Shown here piece by piece: positions 12,653 through 23,610 of a stretch of 64,000 nt of DNA. The stretch lies in NCBI GenBank assembly GCA_021464415.1, contig CM038467.1, positions 30,001,248-30,065,247 on the forward strand. The letters are read 5' to 3'. Numbering within the stretch: position 1 is the first letter of the stretch; each line of letters opens with the position of its first letter. The stretch is from Lonicera japonica. Lineage: Eukaryota > Streptophyta > Magnoliopsida > Dipsacales > Caprifoliaceae. Below the pieces are notes generated by a model. The model was not told the origin of the DNA and made no database searches. It saw only the letters and a program-made list of their open reading frames with translations. A program made the translations under genes and the position numbers.

Positions 12653-13522
12653 TAAATGAGTAAAGTTTGGGTTATGGACTCCCTCAATAAGCATTATTGG
12701 GTAGGAAAGCATATAGAACCCATTCTCATTGCATGTGTTGTTGACTTGTGGAGGCATTGGGGCCTCAAAAAGGAAAAAATCAATTGAATTGGTACTAGAC
12801 ATTTACACACAAACACAAAAACTCAAAACAAAAAGTTGGAAACCATTAACTCATTTGAAAAGGAAAGGGTATTTTGCTCATTTTGCATCACTCCAAACTC
12901 CAAAGCTAGCATTCCAAATGCATCACAGTGAGCCAAGTTCTTTTTCGGTTCTTTCAATTCCTTGGCCTCTTCCTTTCCAAGTATATTATTGCACTTGTCG
13001 GCAGGGTATAAATAATAATATCTCTATATAATAAGAAAGAATTGTTTTTAAATCATAAAAATGTATAAAATAATAGACATTAGCATAAGTTATGACTGGT
13101 ATATTTACAAGGGTGAACTTATGTTGAAGCTAGGGGCCAGCCAAATTTCGGAATAGTTTTTTACTTATATTTAATATTAATTTATTTATACGTGTGATAT
13201 ATATACTATAATAATATATAATTTAAAGATATATATATATTAGAGAGAGAGAGTGGTGGTATGGTAGCTACTTTCTACTATAGGTTTCAGGTGAGTGTTT
13301 TTCTAAATTAACACATTTTTAGATTTTGAACTGTTGATTTAACATTTTAATTATGTTTACAAGATATTAAAAAGATCAAATATTCAATTTGAGAATTTTT
13401 TCAGAACTCAAATTATTTATTTTGATTTTTTAAATAATATAGATTATTCACTATAGTGTGTACATGCATATCATAATAAGTTACACCACACCATTATTTA
13501 TCATAAATTAGCAAGAACATTA
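12653..13522. other. Intergenic block with a comparatively complex sequence patch
   Basis: 12660-13030 is less AT-biased than its surroundings and ends with a TATA-like GGTATAAATAATAA (about 13006-13019). A 100-codon ORF at 12729-13031 spans it, but I recognise no domain and see no spliced continuation. Nothing else is supported. Confidence 0.3.
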
Positions 13523-13892
13523 AACCTATGTTTAGTTGAAAACTAAACCCATTTTTTAGTTTTCTACCAAAAGTCAACTTTACTTTCACACTCCTCAAAA
13601 TTTATTTTTCTTTACTTTCTCTCTTATAAAATTTTTAAAACACCATAACTTTAAATCTAAAAATTAGAATTAGATAAAAAATATATATTTAAAACCTAAT
13701 TGTTGAGATCTATAAAATAAGGTCTATTGTGATTATTTTTAAATTTCTTTCATGAGTTTTATTGAATTGGTTGAAGAAAAAAACTGGTTGAAGAAAAAAA
13801 ACTCAAAAAACTCCAACAAAAATTAAATTCATTTTTCAACCTACTTTTACGCTTTCCAAAAACTCAACAAAAAAACTCAATCAAAATATACC
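13523..13892. mobile_element. Diverged relative of the 173-563 Tourist-like MITE
   Basis: The interior shares AACACCATAACTTTAAAT, then an ATAAAAAATATATATTTAAA stretch and GAGATCTATAAAATAA, in the same order as in 173-563. The ends (CTATGTTTAGTTG, and CAATCAAAATATACCC) are decayed inverted repeats. No clean target duplication is visible. Confidence 0.6.
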
Positions 13893-14481
13893 CACTAGTA
13901 ATACTTGCCGTCGCAAAAAAAAACAAAGTCTACCATTTACTCTCTTTCTCTGTGCGCTGAATTCCATAATTCAGTTTTGTCATATTAAAACATTACACTC
14001 TTTTTTGATAAAATATGTATGTATATATATATATATATATTAGTTTATCACACAAACACGATGTGGGTGCGACGAGTATATATTTAATTTAAATTAAAAC
14101 GTTCAATACAAATGACAAGTGAATAATTAAAAATATCATTGAACTTTCATAAATATTAAGTAAGGATTCTAATCCTATTGCAAGCATATTTGTTAAAGAA
14201 ATAAAATTTGGATAGGGAAACTAGTATTTTTATAATAAAAACAATGTACAGTCAAAATATGCATTTAAAAAATGTACAACTTCAAAAGCGAGTGATCGCA
14301 TTGGCTTTACATATTAAATATATAGTATGGCTATTATCACTTCCAAAAGGTATTTTGTCACTCCAATAGGAATTAGAGATACTTTTTATGTATCCTTACA
14401 TTGATATATTTGGTGTGTTACTGTAGTAATAGTAGGCCACTCCTACCAAAAATTCGTAGATCCGCCTTGATATAACACTAA

Positions 14482-14891
14482 GGATGTGTTTGATTGTAAA
14501 CATGTAATTAAGGTAGAAAATGTTTATATTCTAGGCAATTTAATTAAAAATGTTTGATTGTATTTATTTTATAGATGAAAAAAATATACTTTTATCCTTG
14601 TAATGATGACATATTTCTAATTTTTGGTGTTTGATTGCTTACATTTTACCTAGAATTGGACTTTTTGGTCTTTAGGGTTATTTTCCACCTTGCCTAAAAT
14701 TTATTTTCTTTGAGGTAGGCTAAAAAATCAAGTTCCTACTTTTATTTATCATGCACTTGTACCAAGGAACTAGGTGGAACTTATATTACCTAGAAAATTA
14801 AGCAATCAAACACCCATAAAAGATGAAAAAGTATATATTTTCCATCTTTTACCAAGTTTTCCATATAAAACTTTGGCAATCAAACACACCC
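14482..14891. mobile_element. Tourist-like MITE with TAA target duplication
   Basis: The ends GGATGTGTTTGATTG and CAATCAAACACACCC are 15-bp inverted repeats with one mismatch. TAA lies on both sides (14479-14481, 14892-14894). Length is 410 bp. There is no transposase ORF, so it is non-autonomous. Confidence 0.8.
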
Positions 14892-15853
14892 TAAGGTAAG
14901 TGGCTTTGGTAGTTAAAGTTAACAGTAACCAGCAACTTTCGCATTTAAAAAAAAAAATCCATAGACTTTAATAGTAGCTTGAATTTTTTTTGCCCCTCAT
15001 TTAAAATTATGGGTTCGCCCCTGAATATTAATGCCTATGCTTTTGGCACGATTTATTTTTAATTAAGCTTACTTTAGAGAGGATTGTCTAGCAATCGTAA
15101 ATGGTTGGGTTGAGGGTGGCTTGTGCCAAATTCGACCTCAATCCGTCTATAAATATAACAATCTGACCTCAATTCAAAACTAAATATAGTTTAACTATGA
15201 AAGCTCGAATACTGTATTTGTTATATGGCCGAATCTACCCAGCTTTGACATGCATAATTATTACAGTATTTAAAGAAGAAAAAGGGTTATGCTGAGTTAA
15301 GGGTTAGGCTGAGTTCAATTAATAGGCTAAATTTACATTAACCCAAGCCTGATAGAAATAAAATCATATTTGTATTTAGAATGTGTCTACCACAAATTTT
15401 TTTTTAAAAAAAAGGGCTCGTAGGGTCATGGTTTGTCAAAAACTTGTTAGGACGGATTATTGTCATCCTAAATTCTGATTGCTATTGCCAAAGTAATTTT
15501 ATTTTTTATCAAACCAAATTTATAGTTCTTTAATTATGCTTAAGGATGATAATTACTTTAACAAAATCTTTTTTAGTTTTACATGAATATTAATCTATTT
15601 TTGTATAATATCATTCTTAAACTTTAAAAAAATATGACAAATAATTAATTAATGTGTCTAGAAAAATGAGCTTTAAAGATTATTAAATTATGCTCTCCCT
15701 AAATCGAAAAAAAAACACGAAAGAAATACTTATAACCTTGAGGCAATTAGGTATAAGGGCTCATTATAATAATAATATAATTATAAAGGACATTTAAAAA
15801 TTAGCAGTGTAAATTAAGGACACAATACAAAAAAGACACTAATACCCCCTGCC

Positions 15854-16135
15854 ACCAGAAGGTGCTAAATGCATTTAGCACCCCTTGGACATCAACCAGA
15901 GAGTGCTAAATGCATTTAGCACCTTCTGGTCCGTTGGAAGCAACCAGAAGGTGCTAAATTGTAAATGTTTAGCCCCCTTTGCCTGTGTTATTCAATACTT
16001 TTTGCATTTAGCATAGCAAGCAACCATGCAAATGCAATGCATTAATAAGGTCAAATGCATGCATCCTTTGTTAGGTGCTAAATACATTTAGCTTTGGCAA
16101 ATAAAATGCTAAATGCATTAGCACCCCATAGCACC
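15854..16135. repeat. Nested palindrome cluster built on GGTGCTAAATGCATTTAGCACC-type units
   Basis: A perfect 22-bp palindrome occupies 15861-15882 and a 20-bp one 15903-15922. The two are themselves arms of a larger perfect inverted repeat (15854-15881 against 15903-15930, 28 bp each). Diverged copies of the half-unit GGTGCTAAAT follow at about 15949, 16074 and 16108. There is no coding potential. Confidence 0.85.
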
Positions 16136-16227
16136 CCCTTTTTTTTTAATTTTAGATAACAACAAACTAGAGGGTGCAAAAGCACTACAACCAAAAGGTG
16201 CTACAATTATAAAATAGCATTTAGCAT

Positions 16228-16765
16228 AAAAATGCCATAGTAAATCTAAATAACCAAACAACAAGTTCTAAAATTATGAGATCCACTTCGAATTTATTTA
16301 TATGTATATATATATGGATCACGCAATAATCATGCAATAATTTTAGGAAATCATAATTAGAATAGCCAAATGATTATCTTAAATCTTTTGTATAATTAGA
16401 ATAAATGATATAGTTGGGTATTTTTGTCACAACATTTATCATTTTTCTTAAAATAAATTAATATTATGAAAGATATTTGAGAACGGCGCTAAAAATATTC
16501 CCTTAACCCTTATAACCCATTATCTCTATAACCTTTTATGCCTCATTTTTAACTTTACGAACCTAGTCTTATTCTTAATTTTGTGTCTCCCTTTTGCGTT
16601 ATTCAATACTTTTTCTAGAAGTCCCTTTGGCATGTTATAGTTTTTTTTTAATTGATAACTGAAAAGGAGTCATAAAAATGCCATAGTAAATCTAAATAAC
16701 CCAACAAGTTCTAAAATTACCACCATCACACAATAATTTTAGGACATAATTTATGATTATCTTAC
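16228..16765 (+). repeat. Local direct duplication
   Basis: A segment with ATAAAAATGCCATAGTAAAT, followed by AACAAGTTCTAAAATTA and ATAATTTTAGGA, occurs at about 16228-16382 and again at about 16664-16765. The motif TTATTCAATACTTTTT precedes each copy (about 15989 and 16600). The two copies are about 435 bp apart and have accumulated indels. Confidence 0.65.
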
Positions 16766-17883
16766 TACACGAAAGATATTTTAAAAATATTCCAACCCTG
16801 GGCAAGAGGTCCCATGTTCAAATTTAAATATGTCATAAATTTTATTAATTACTTTGCTATGTCATAAAAAATAATAATAACCCAAACTTGGATGTCAATA
16901 GGGTATAAGCTGGAAAAAAAAATAAGGTACTATAAATATAAAAAGTCTTACACATATTTACTTTATTAGTATTATATTATACGCCATCGATATAGTATAA
17001 TTACCAAAATTCAGTACAAACGATAATAATATGGTATAGCATGACATTTTTGATACAAAATTCCACGCCTAGCCATCCTCAATGGAATCTAAACCATGAA
17101 TTATAGAAGAACTAATACAAGTGATAGGAAGTCAATTAGTGGTACGGTATAGATTATAGAACAAAACAAAAAAAAAATTCAGTGGTACGGTGAAATCTTT
17201 CCCAGAAATATTTATTTTTGCAATTAATAGTTAAAAATATTTTGACGGCTAGTTAGTGCAGAGATTGATCACGGGCATTCCAAAATTTGAATCCAGTAGG
17301 GGTTAAAAACTTAAAATAGGACTTGGGGGCCTATTTATTATTTTTGGGGAAGTAAAGACACTGGCAAAATTAAATTTACAAATACATACATGTTTGTCAT
17401 AGGAGCTAGAAAACAGCGACGATAAAAGTTTTGATATTTTGTCATCGTTGAAACAACCACAATTGAAGTACTGCGTTCTTAACCTAAATTTTGAATTGTG
17501 ACAAAACACTTTTGTCAAGGTTAAAAATTGTAATATTTCATTTGCCACAGTTTCTGATTAAAATTTTATTTTTGTTTTATATTTGCAAATTTTCTAAAAA
17601 ATTCCGTGGGTGCTACAGAACTCACTTGGCACCGCTTAATGACGCCTTGAATTTGATTTTGTTGTACATTTTTTTTCGCGAGTATAGATAGATGTATGTA
17701 CATGTACGGTCCTTATTATATTGTATTGATACTCCTAATCCTATTGTATAAGGTAGTCCTATTGCTTTTATGGATAGTTTCAATTCTTTAATAGTAGATA
17801 TGTATGCGATGTGTGCGCACGCGTTATTTTTATACATCTTTAGGTCTAATTTACAACGAGAAGAATAAAATACGAAAATGTTG

Positions 17884-17960
17884 TTAGCTTGATGGTTCGA
17901 TTGCTTGACGGTTCAATTGCTTATTTTTAACATTGAGATTGCCCGTTCAAGCCCATTGAC
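17884..17960 (+). repeat. SINE-like, tRNA-derived head
   Basis: Box-A-like TTAGCTTGATGGT (17884-17896) and box-B-like CCGTTCAAGCCC (17943-17954) are spaced as in an internal Pol III promoter. No tail or target duplication was recognised. Confidence 0.35.
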
Positions 17961-18860
17961 CGCATGTTATATAGTTTGTCAATAACATAATTAGGGTAAA
18001 ATTGAAAAACACCAAATTCTTAGTGTCGTTACCGGATCATGCCACTCCTTTTTGATATGATAGAGATACAAACAATTTGATATGAATTTTATTTTTTTGT
18101 TTGTTTTCTGAAATTTTTTAATGCTTAGATTGAACATTGAACAAACTAATTGTTAAGAAAAAAAATTACAATAGTGGATTTAGTGTCAACATGGATATGC
18201 TAATTGAATTTATAACGCTATTAGTTCATAGTCAGCGAAACAAATGTGGACTGTAGAGTTACTTTAGTTTGCAACATCTATGTTATTATTCAACAACTTG
18301 CAAAGGGGACTCTAAAATTAAGTATTTACAAATTATTTATTTTCTATATTAGTAAATAAATTAAGAAAATTAAAGAAATAAAATAAAAACAATTTAATCC
18401 TGATTATTAAGAATTCTTCTGGGAAAAATTAATAATTCTAAAAATAAATTCAAATAACTTATTGATTGCACTGTTTTCACAACTTTTGAATTTCAAAGCA
18501 AATTTATGAGATGGTACTAATTACACATATCACTTTATTGGATAATATTGTATTTTATTTACTTGGTGTAATAGTATTGAGTATGTACATATTTTCTCGG
18601 TACAATAAAATTTAAATATTGTTAAAAAAAATTATACTAACTAAACCCTGTTGTATCGAAGCAATACGCGTGTTTTGATATGTATATTTAGAATTTATGA
18701 ATTTCATGCATTGGTGGACAATAATTGGCGGGCGTCACCCCTAGCACTTGCGTGTGGTACACAATGCATACATCACTTTCTTGGTTTAATTAATTCAGTC
18801 AATCTCATCTCTCTCATTCTCAGTGGGGGCTTGGTTTAGCGTGTACCTGTAAACTAAACA

Positions 18861-20931
18861 CATGCATTGGTTCAGTAGCTATCTAAATATAAGGCATATG
18901 TTTTTCTTTTTTATTTATTAGATTAAAAGACCTGTTTGATTCGATCTTAAATTATTTATGGATTTCAATTCAGCCTTCAACTAATTTTAGTTTCAATTTT
19001 ACCCTTAAACAATAATGTGTTTACTGATTTCAATTTTACCCTTAAACTAATTTTAATTTCAATTTTTCCCTTAAACAGTAATGGTTTTAGTTTAGCCCTT
19101 CTGTCAACCTTCATTCAAAACCCTAATGTTTTAGAGTCAAAATAAATCTTTTAATCAAATAACCAATATTTTTTTTTGTTACAAAATAATAACGTATAAC
19201 AAATATATGGTAACTGTTCTTATTGGGGCCACAGGGAGTCCACTGTGGGGTTGGGCCCCTTCCTATGAGCCGGTGAATGGAATGGGCCCACTGGACTATG
19301 CACATATTAATGATATTGTTTCCAACTTAAACACTTTTGGTCGTAAATGTGTATTTTTTTCCAAAATGTCTCGTTACTATATGGTTACACTCCCCATCTT
19401 ATAAATCCATATTGAGTTCTACATTGTTATCAATATGAGACAATGGTTTGGACTAACCATTATATATGATTATTGTGTTAGCTCCTTATTTATTGGTTAC
19501 CGGTTGCATATTGATATAAAGGTTTCCCATATACATACGCATGTGTTTCGATAACAAGCCAATTTGGAACATGTTGCGGATTAATATAGAGGCTGCCCCA
19601 TGTCGCTACGCAGGTGCACTGAGTTCTCCATTTTGGACCAAATGGTGGTTTAATCCTAGGAGGTGTGAGGATCGATCCATAGGGTGAGTGGGCCATTAAA
19701 TTTAAATATTAGTCTAAATTTATTTTTTAATTAATTAGTGGAGTGCATCAAGAGAAAAATATATATAGCTTTTGTCTTGTAAGATGGTTTTTTCTTGTGA
19801 TAGACTAGCTAGGGTTTAACTAGGGTTTGAGATCAAATCAATTGAAAGTTTATTCCATCGATTTAAAAATAGGCTTATTGAGAGAGGAGTTGTGTAATTC
19901 TTGGTTATTCAATAAAGTTCTCCTTTTGCACATGAAAAATTCAAAGGGTACCCACATTATATCTAGTGTTTTTTTTCTTGTTTATACATTCAATTATGGG
20001 GATTTTGTAAAATTAAATATGCTAGGATCTTTATTTATAAGAGTAGGCATCAAAATTTTTTACTTATTCAATCATACTTGAATACATGGGTTGTAGAAGA
20101 GAAATTTGATATTCAAACTTTTGCAGATCATGTAGGGGATCTGTATATATATGAGTTGTGGAAGAGAAATTTGATATTCAAACCTTTTGCGAATCATGTA
20201 GAGGATCTGTACGAGAAGAGTAGGGTTTGACAACACCAAATTGTTGTTCTATTATATTTGTCCAAATCCAGCTGAATTGCGAAAATTGATACTTTTCACC
20301 ATTGAAACGATCTCTAATCATCTTAAATTTTCGCATAATTATAGTAATTTTGCGTTCCAAACAACATATTCGAAATTAGCCCGATCCAACGGTGCGATCA
20401 AAAGTTACAATTAATGTACGATTGGACTATAAAAAATCTCAAGATCTTTTAGTATATGATTTAAGCCTTTAGGAAAATCTTGTGGGTGGGCATAATTGAA
20501 CAAAGAAAGAAGGTCTTCTTTTTTGTTATCCTCTACATAGATCACCTTTCTATCTTTTATATTTTTAGGAGCCTCCAAAGTATTATATTTTAAATAGCTC
20601 CATCTTTATATATAGATATAAAAAATCCCTATTTTTAGTCTAACTCTGAGAGATATATGTATGGCAATTCCCAATAAGAATAAGGACTTATCCCTTGTTT
20701 GGAAGAGGGACAGTGATATCCTAATTTTTATAAGAGTTAAAAATATATCACAAAGCAATTACAAACTACACTAAGGAGCTCAAGGAAAATAATTAAATCA
20801 CTACACCAAAAAAAGGATTTTGTGACTTTTGATCTCGTTAAATTTATGAATGCCAATAGCAATCACAAGTTTGTGAAAATTGTTCGGTAGCATCACTTTT
20901 AAATCCTCGCTTTCATTTTGATTCAACTCAA
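18861..20931 (+). repeat. 2-kb dispersed repeat, copy 1
   Basis: Collinear with 26750-28759 in the same orientation. Both begin CATGCATTGGTT and share TCGATCTTAAATTATTTA, AGGAGGTGTGAGGATCGATC and CTAGGGTTTAACTAGGGTTT, then GGATTTTGTGACTTTTG near the end. Divergence is substitutions plus indels. The copy includes a CACTACACC sequence at 20799 resembling a CACTA transposon end. Short ORFs at 19207 and 19490 have no recognised domain. Copy 1 alone carries an internal tandem duplication at about 20089-20217. Confidence 0.8.
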
Positions 20932-23610
20932 AAATTGTTCACTTGATTCAGTTTTGTTTAGATCTGAAAATTTCTCAGTAGCTCTAATCCTTTCATTATG
21001 TTTAGGTCATTTCTAGCCATCAGTTATGTGCGAATCTATTTTTTTATATATATAAATATGTATTTTGAAATATTTCCATGGAGGAATGAAGGGTGTGCGA
21101 ATGTTCTTTAGTCCCCTTTAAATGTTCTTATATGGAATGTATTGAGATTTTGATAATACATACATATACAACTATACAAGAGAGAAATGGGAGACCAATT
21201 TTGGATGTTGGAAGCATAGGTATTTTTTCTAGAGCCGCAAAAAAATATTAGAGTGTTGTCTGTCTCACTTCATTTGAACAAATATTAAATAGTTCCAATT
21301 AAATATAGTTTTTCCCTGCCCTAAAACAAAAACAATTTTTTAAAAAAATTAATGGAATTCTCTTGGTGGCCGGCATATAAGAATAAGTTTAAAGGTGCAT
21401 GTAGTCTTTGCCAAAATAATTATGCTGATGTTTAAAGCTTACATTCTTGGTAAATTCTTGGTAGTGTTGTTGGAGGCTTTTGGTTCTAGTGTGTGTGTTT
21501 TTTTTTTCTCTGCAGTATTTAATGATTTTGTTTTACCCAAATGGATTCCATAATTTATATAATCTTTTGATTAAGAATGCTTTTTTATTAGATTTTGATC
21601 ACACCTTGTTGAGAATATAAATACCACATCGGGAAATCGAAGCAAGGGGCTGCAATACTCATTATCAATTGGTTTTAGGTTGGTTGCTCCAAACAAGTAT
21701 ACCATAATGGGCAGAGTGGTTTTAAGTTCTTATAAACTATAGCGCTAAGTTGTGATTTTCTATGTAAAATTTATAATCTCAACAAGTTATTTTATAATTT
21801 TGAATGCAGACCAATATTAGCCGATCCTAACAATGATTAAAATGATCTCTTTTAGGGATTTCAAAAGTGATTATTAGGAACTCAGCAAAAAAATGGGCTG
21901 AAAGGTGAATTAATTTGAACTAAAAAGTGACGTTTGTATGCTTGTTCATGTCTCTGTCTTGTCATTTTCTTCAGGTTAAATGAGTTCATTTCAATAAGGG
22001 AGAGTTGTGCCCATTTTAGACTTGTTGATTTTGTCAAAATCCTTTTTAAGATAATTTTAAGTTCTCATGGCATGTTTTGAACATTAAATTCTATTGGGTC
22101 ATATTCATATTGATATCGTGTGCATATAGATGATATATTTATTGAGCTACTACTAGTAATATTTACTCAAATGAAATACAAGAAAAGATAATATTTGAAC
22201 ATATTGAACTTATTTTATTATTGATAAAAAAAATTATTAATGGCCCATGGTAGTTACCAGGTTACCATCTTATGTTATATATATATATATATAATATGCA
22301 TTTTTCTTTTCAAATTGTAATCCTTTTTATATAAGGTAATGATATTTGTATTCTACAAAGTACTCTAACACTACAAAATCATCTTTAGTGAAATTATATA
22401 TAAATCTTTTGGAACATTTTTTTGTCAGAAAGATTATTTTGGAGTGCTATATAAAGTACTTTTCGTGGAGTGCTAATATCATTAACATTTGAAATATTAT
22501 GACTTTTTTTTGTCGAGATAGGCCCAATGAATACTTGATAAACAATCATGTCCAACCACTTGTACTTGTGTGTTTAATTGTTAATAATAGCAACATTGGG
22601 CCCATTCCACGTTGTAATAACGTAAGTTTGTCATAAAAATTTGCCAGATCAAAGTACAACTTTTCATTGCTGCTCTATCTCTTTCGAAGATCAATCCTTT
22701 ACTTCAATCTCTTTCGAAATCAATTCGTCAATTTTTACTACCTAAGGCTTGTAGTGAACTCAATTTTGAAGTGTGATTACTGAGTTTTGTTACTTGATCT
22801 TTTTTTATAATGCATAATCACGTTGTTTTTAGTACACTTGTTGCATGTTTGATAGTGCACGTAGGAACAATAATTTTAGGAATTACTTGGTGAAATTTTG
22901 GGGTAGAAACAATAAATCATGGACCAATTAAGCCCCATCGGGACTTTCTTATTCTTAAAAAAAAGGAACTCGTGTAAAGACTATGGAATAATGTTTGATC
23001 CTACCTATTCATGGAGATTCCGTAAATCTTCCATTCCAAAAATAGAAAAGTTTGAAGCAATTGAGATTTTTTTGGAAATGGGATGTAGTTATTAATTCAT
23101 GATCTTTACCACTGTTCTAGGGACCGTCTTTTTGTGCATTTTGGGGTAGTTTGAAGGCTGCGTTCTTTAGGTTTTACGGTGGTTTCACACTGATTTTAAG
23201 AGTTGTTGTGTTTGTCCGTAAGTTATAAGTTAAAAGTTGTAAAATTATAACAAGAAATAATAATTATATAATTTAATTCGTGAGAAACTAACGATTATGA
23301 ATCGATTTAATTTAGGAGCTACTAATTATATAATTTAAATATAAGCCTAGTTCCTTTTCAATCCACTTATGTATTTATCTAATGTTTGACAAAATCAATA
23401 TCTACTATGGTTTTTCTTTGTAAGTCTTTTTTACAAAGATTCTTCATTACGCACTTGTGTATGTGTGTATATATAAATATATAATATATGTGTTGCCATG
23501 TATTCATATCAATTTGTCAAGTGTATGTGTATATGATTTATCTATTGGGTTTAGTTATGTAATAGAGCAAAAAGACTTTATGGTAATAATATAGCATCAC
23601 ATTTAGAACT
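20932..23610. other. Gene-free intergenic block
   Basis: No supportable gene. A short MITE lies at 22335-22485. Near 21622 the sequence CCACATCGGGAAA, with a GGTTTTAGGTTGG motif downstream, resembles segments common in plant LTRs, but no element boundaries were found. Nothing else is seen. Confidence 0.4.
22335..22485. mobile_element. Short MITE-like inverted-repeat element
   Basis: Left GGTAATGATATTTGTATTCT and right (complement) GTTAATGATATTAGCACTCC are imperfect inverted ends, with AAAGTACT shared further in. Total about 150 bp, non-coding. Confidence 0.5.

Larger units (their letters stand above)
14895..18860. other. Gene-free intergenic block with repeats
   Basis: No supportable gene. 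It contains the nested palindrome cluster at 15854-16135 and a direct duplication pair (about 16228-16382 and 16664-16765), both listed separately. A SINE-like head lies at 17884-17960 (TTAGCTTGATGGT then CCGTTCAAGCCC). The rest is unremarkable AT-rich DNA. The ORFs at 17303-17837 overlap each other on both strands and have no domain. Confidence 0.5.

Noticed and set aside
12729..13031. 100-codon ORF as a possible small gene
   Set aside because: Composition is Lys/Ser/Pro-rich without a domain or signal, and no partner exon was found. Left as intergenic.
21601..21760. LTR/TRIM fragment with CCACATCGGGAAA and GGTTTTAGGTTGG
   Set aside because: The wording is typical of several plant LTRs, but I found no TG/CA termini, repeat partner or target duplication, so it is only mentioned in the intergenic description.
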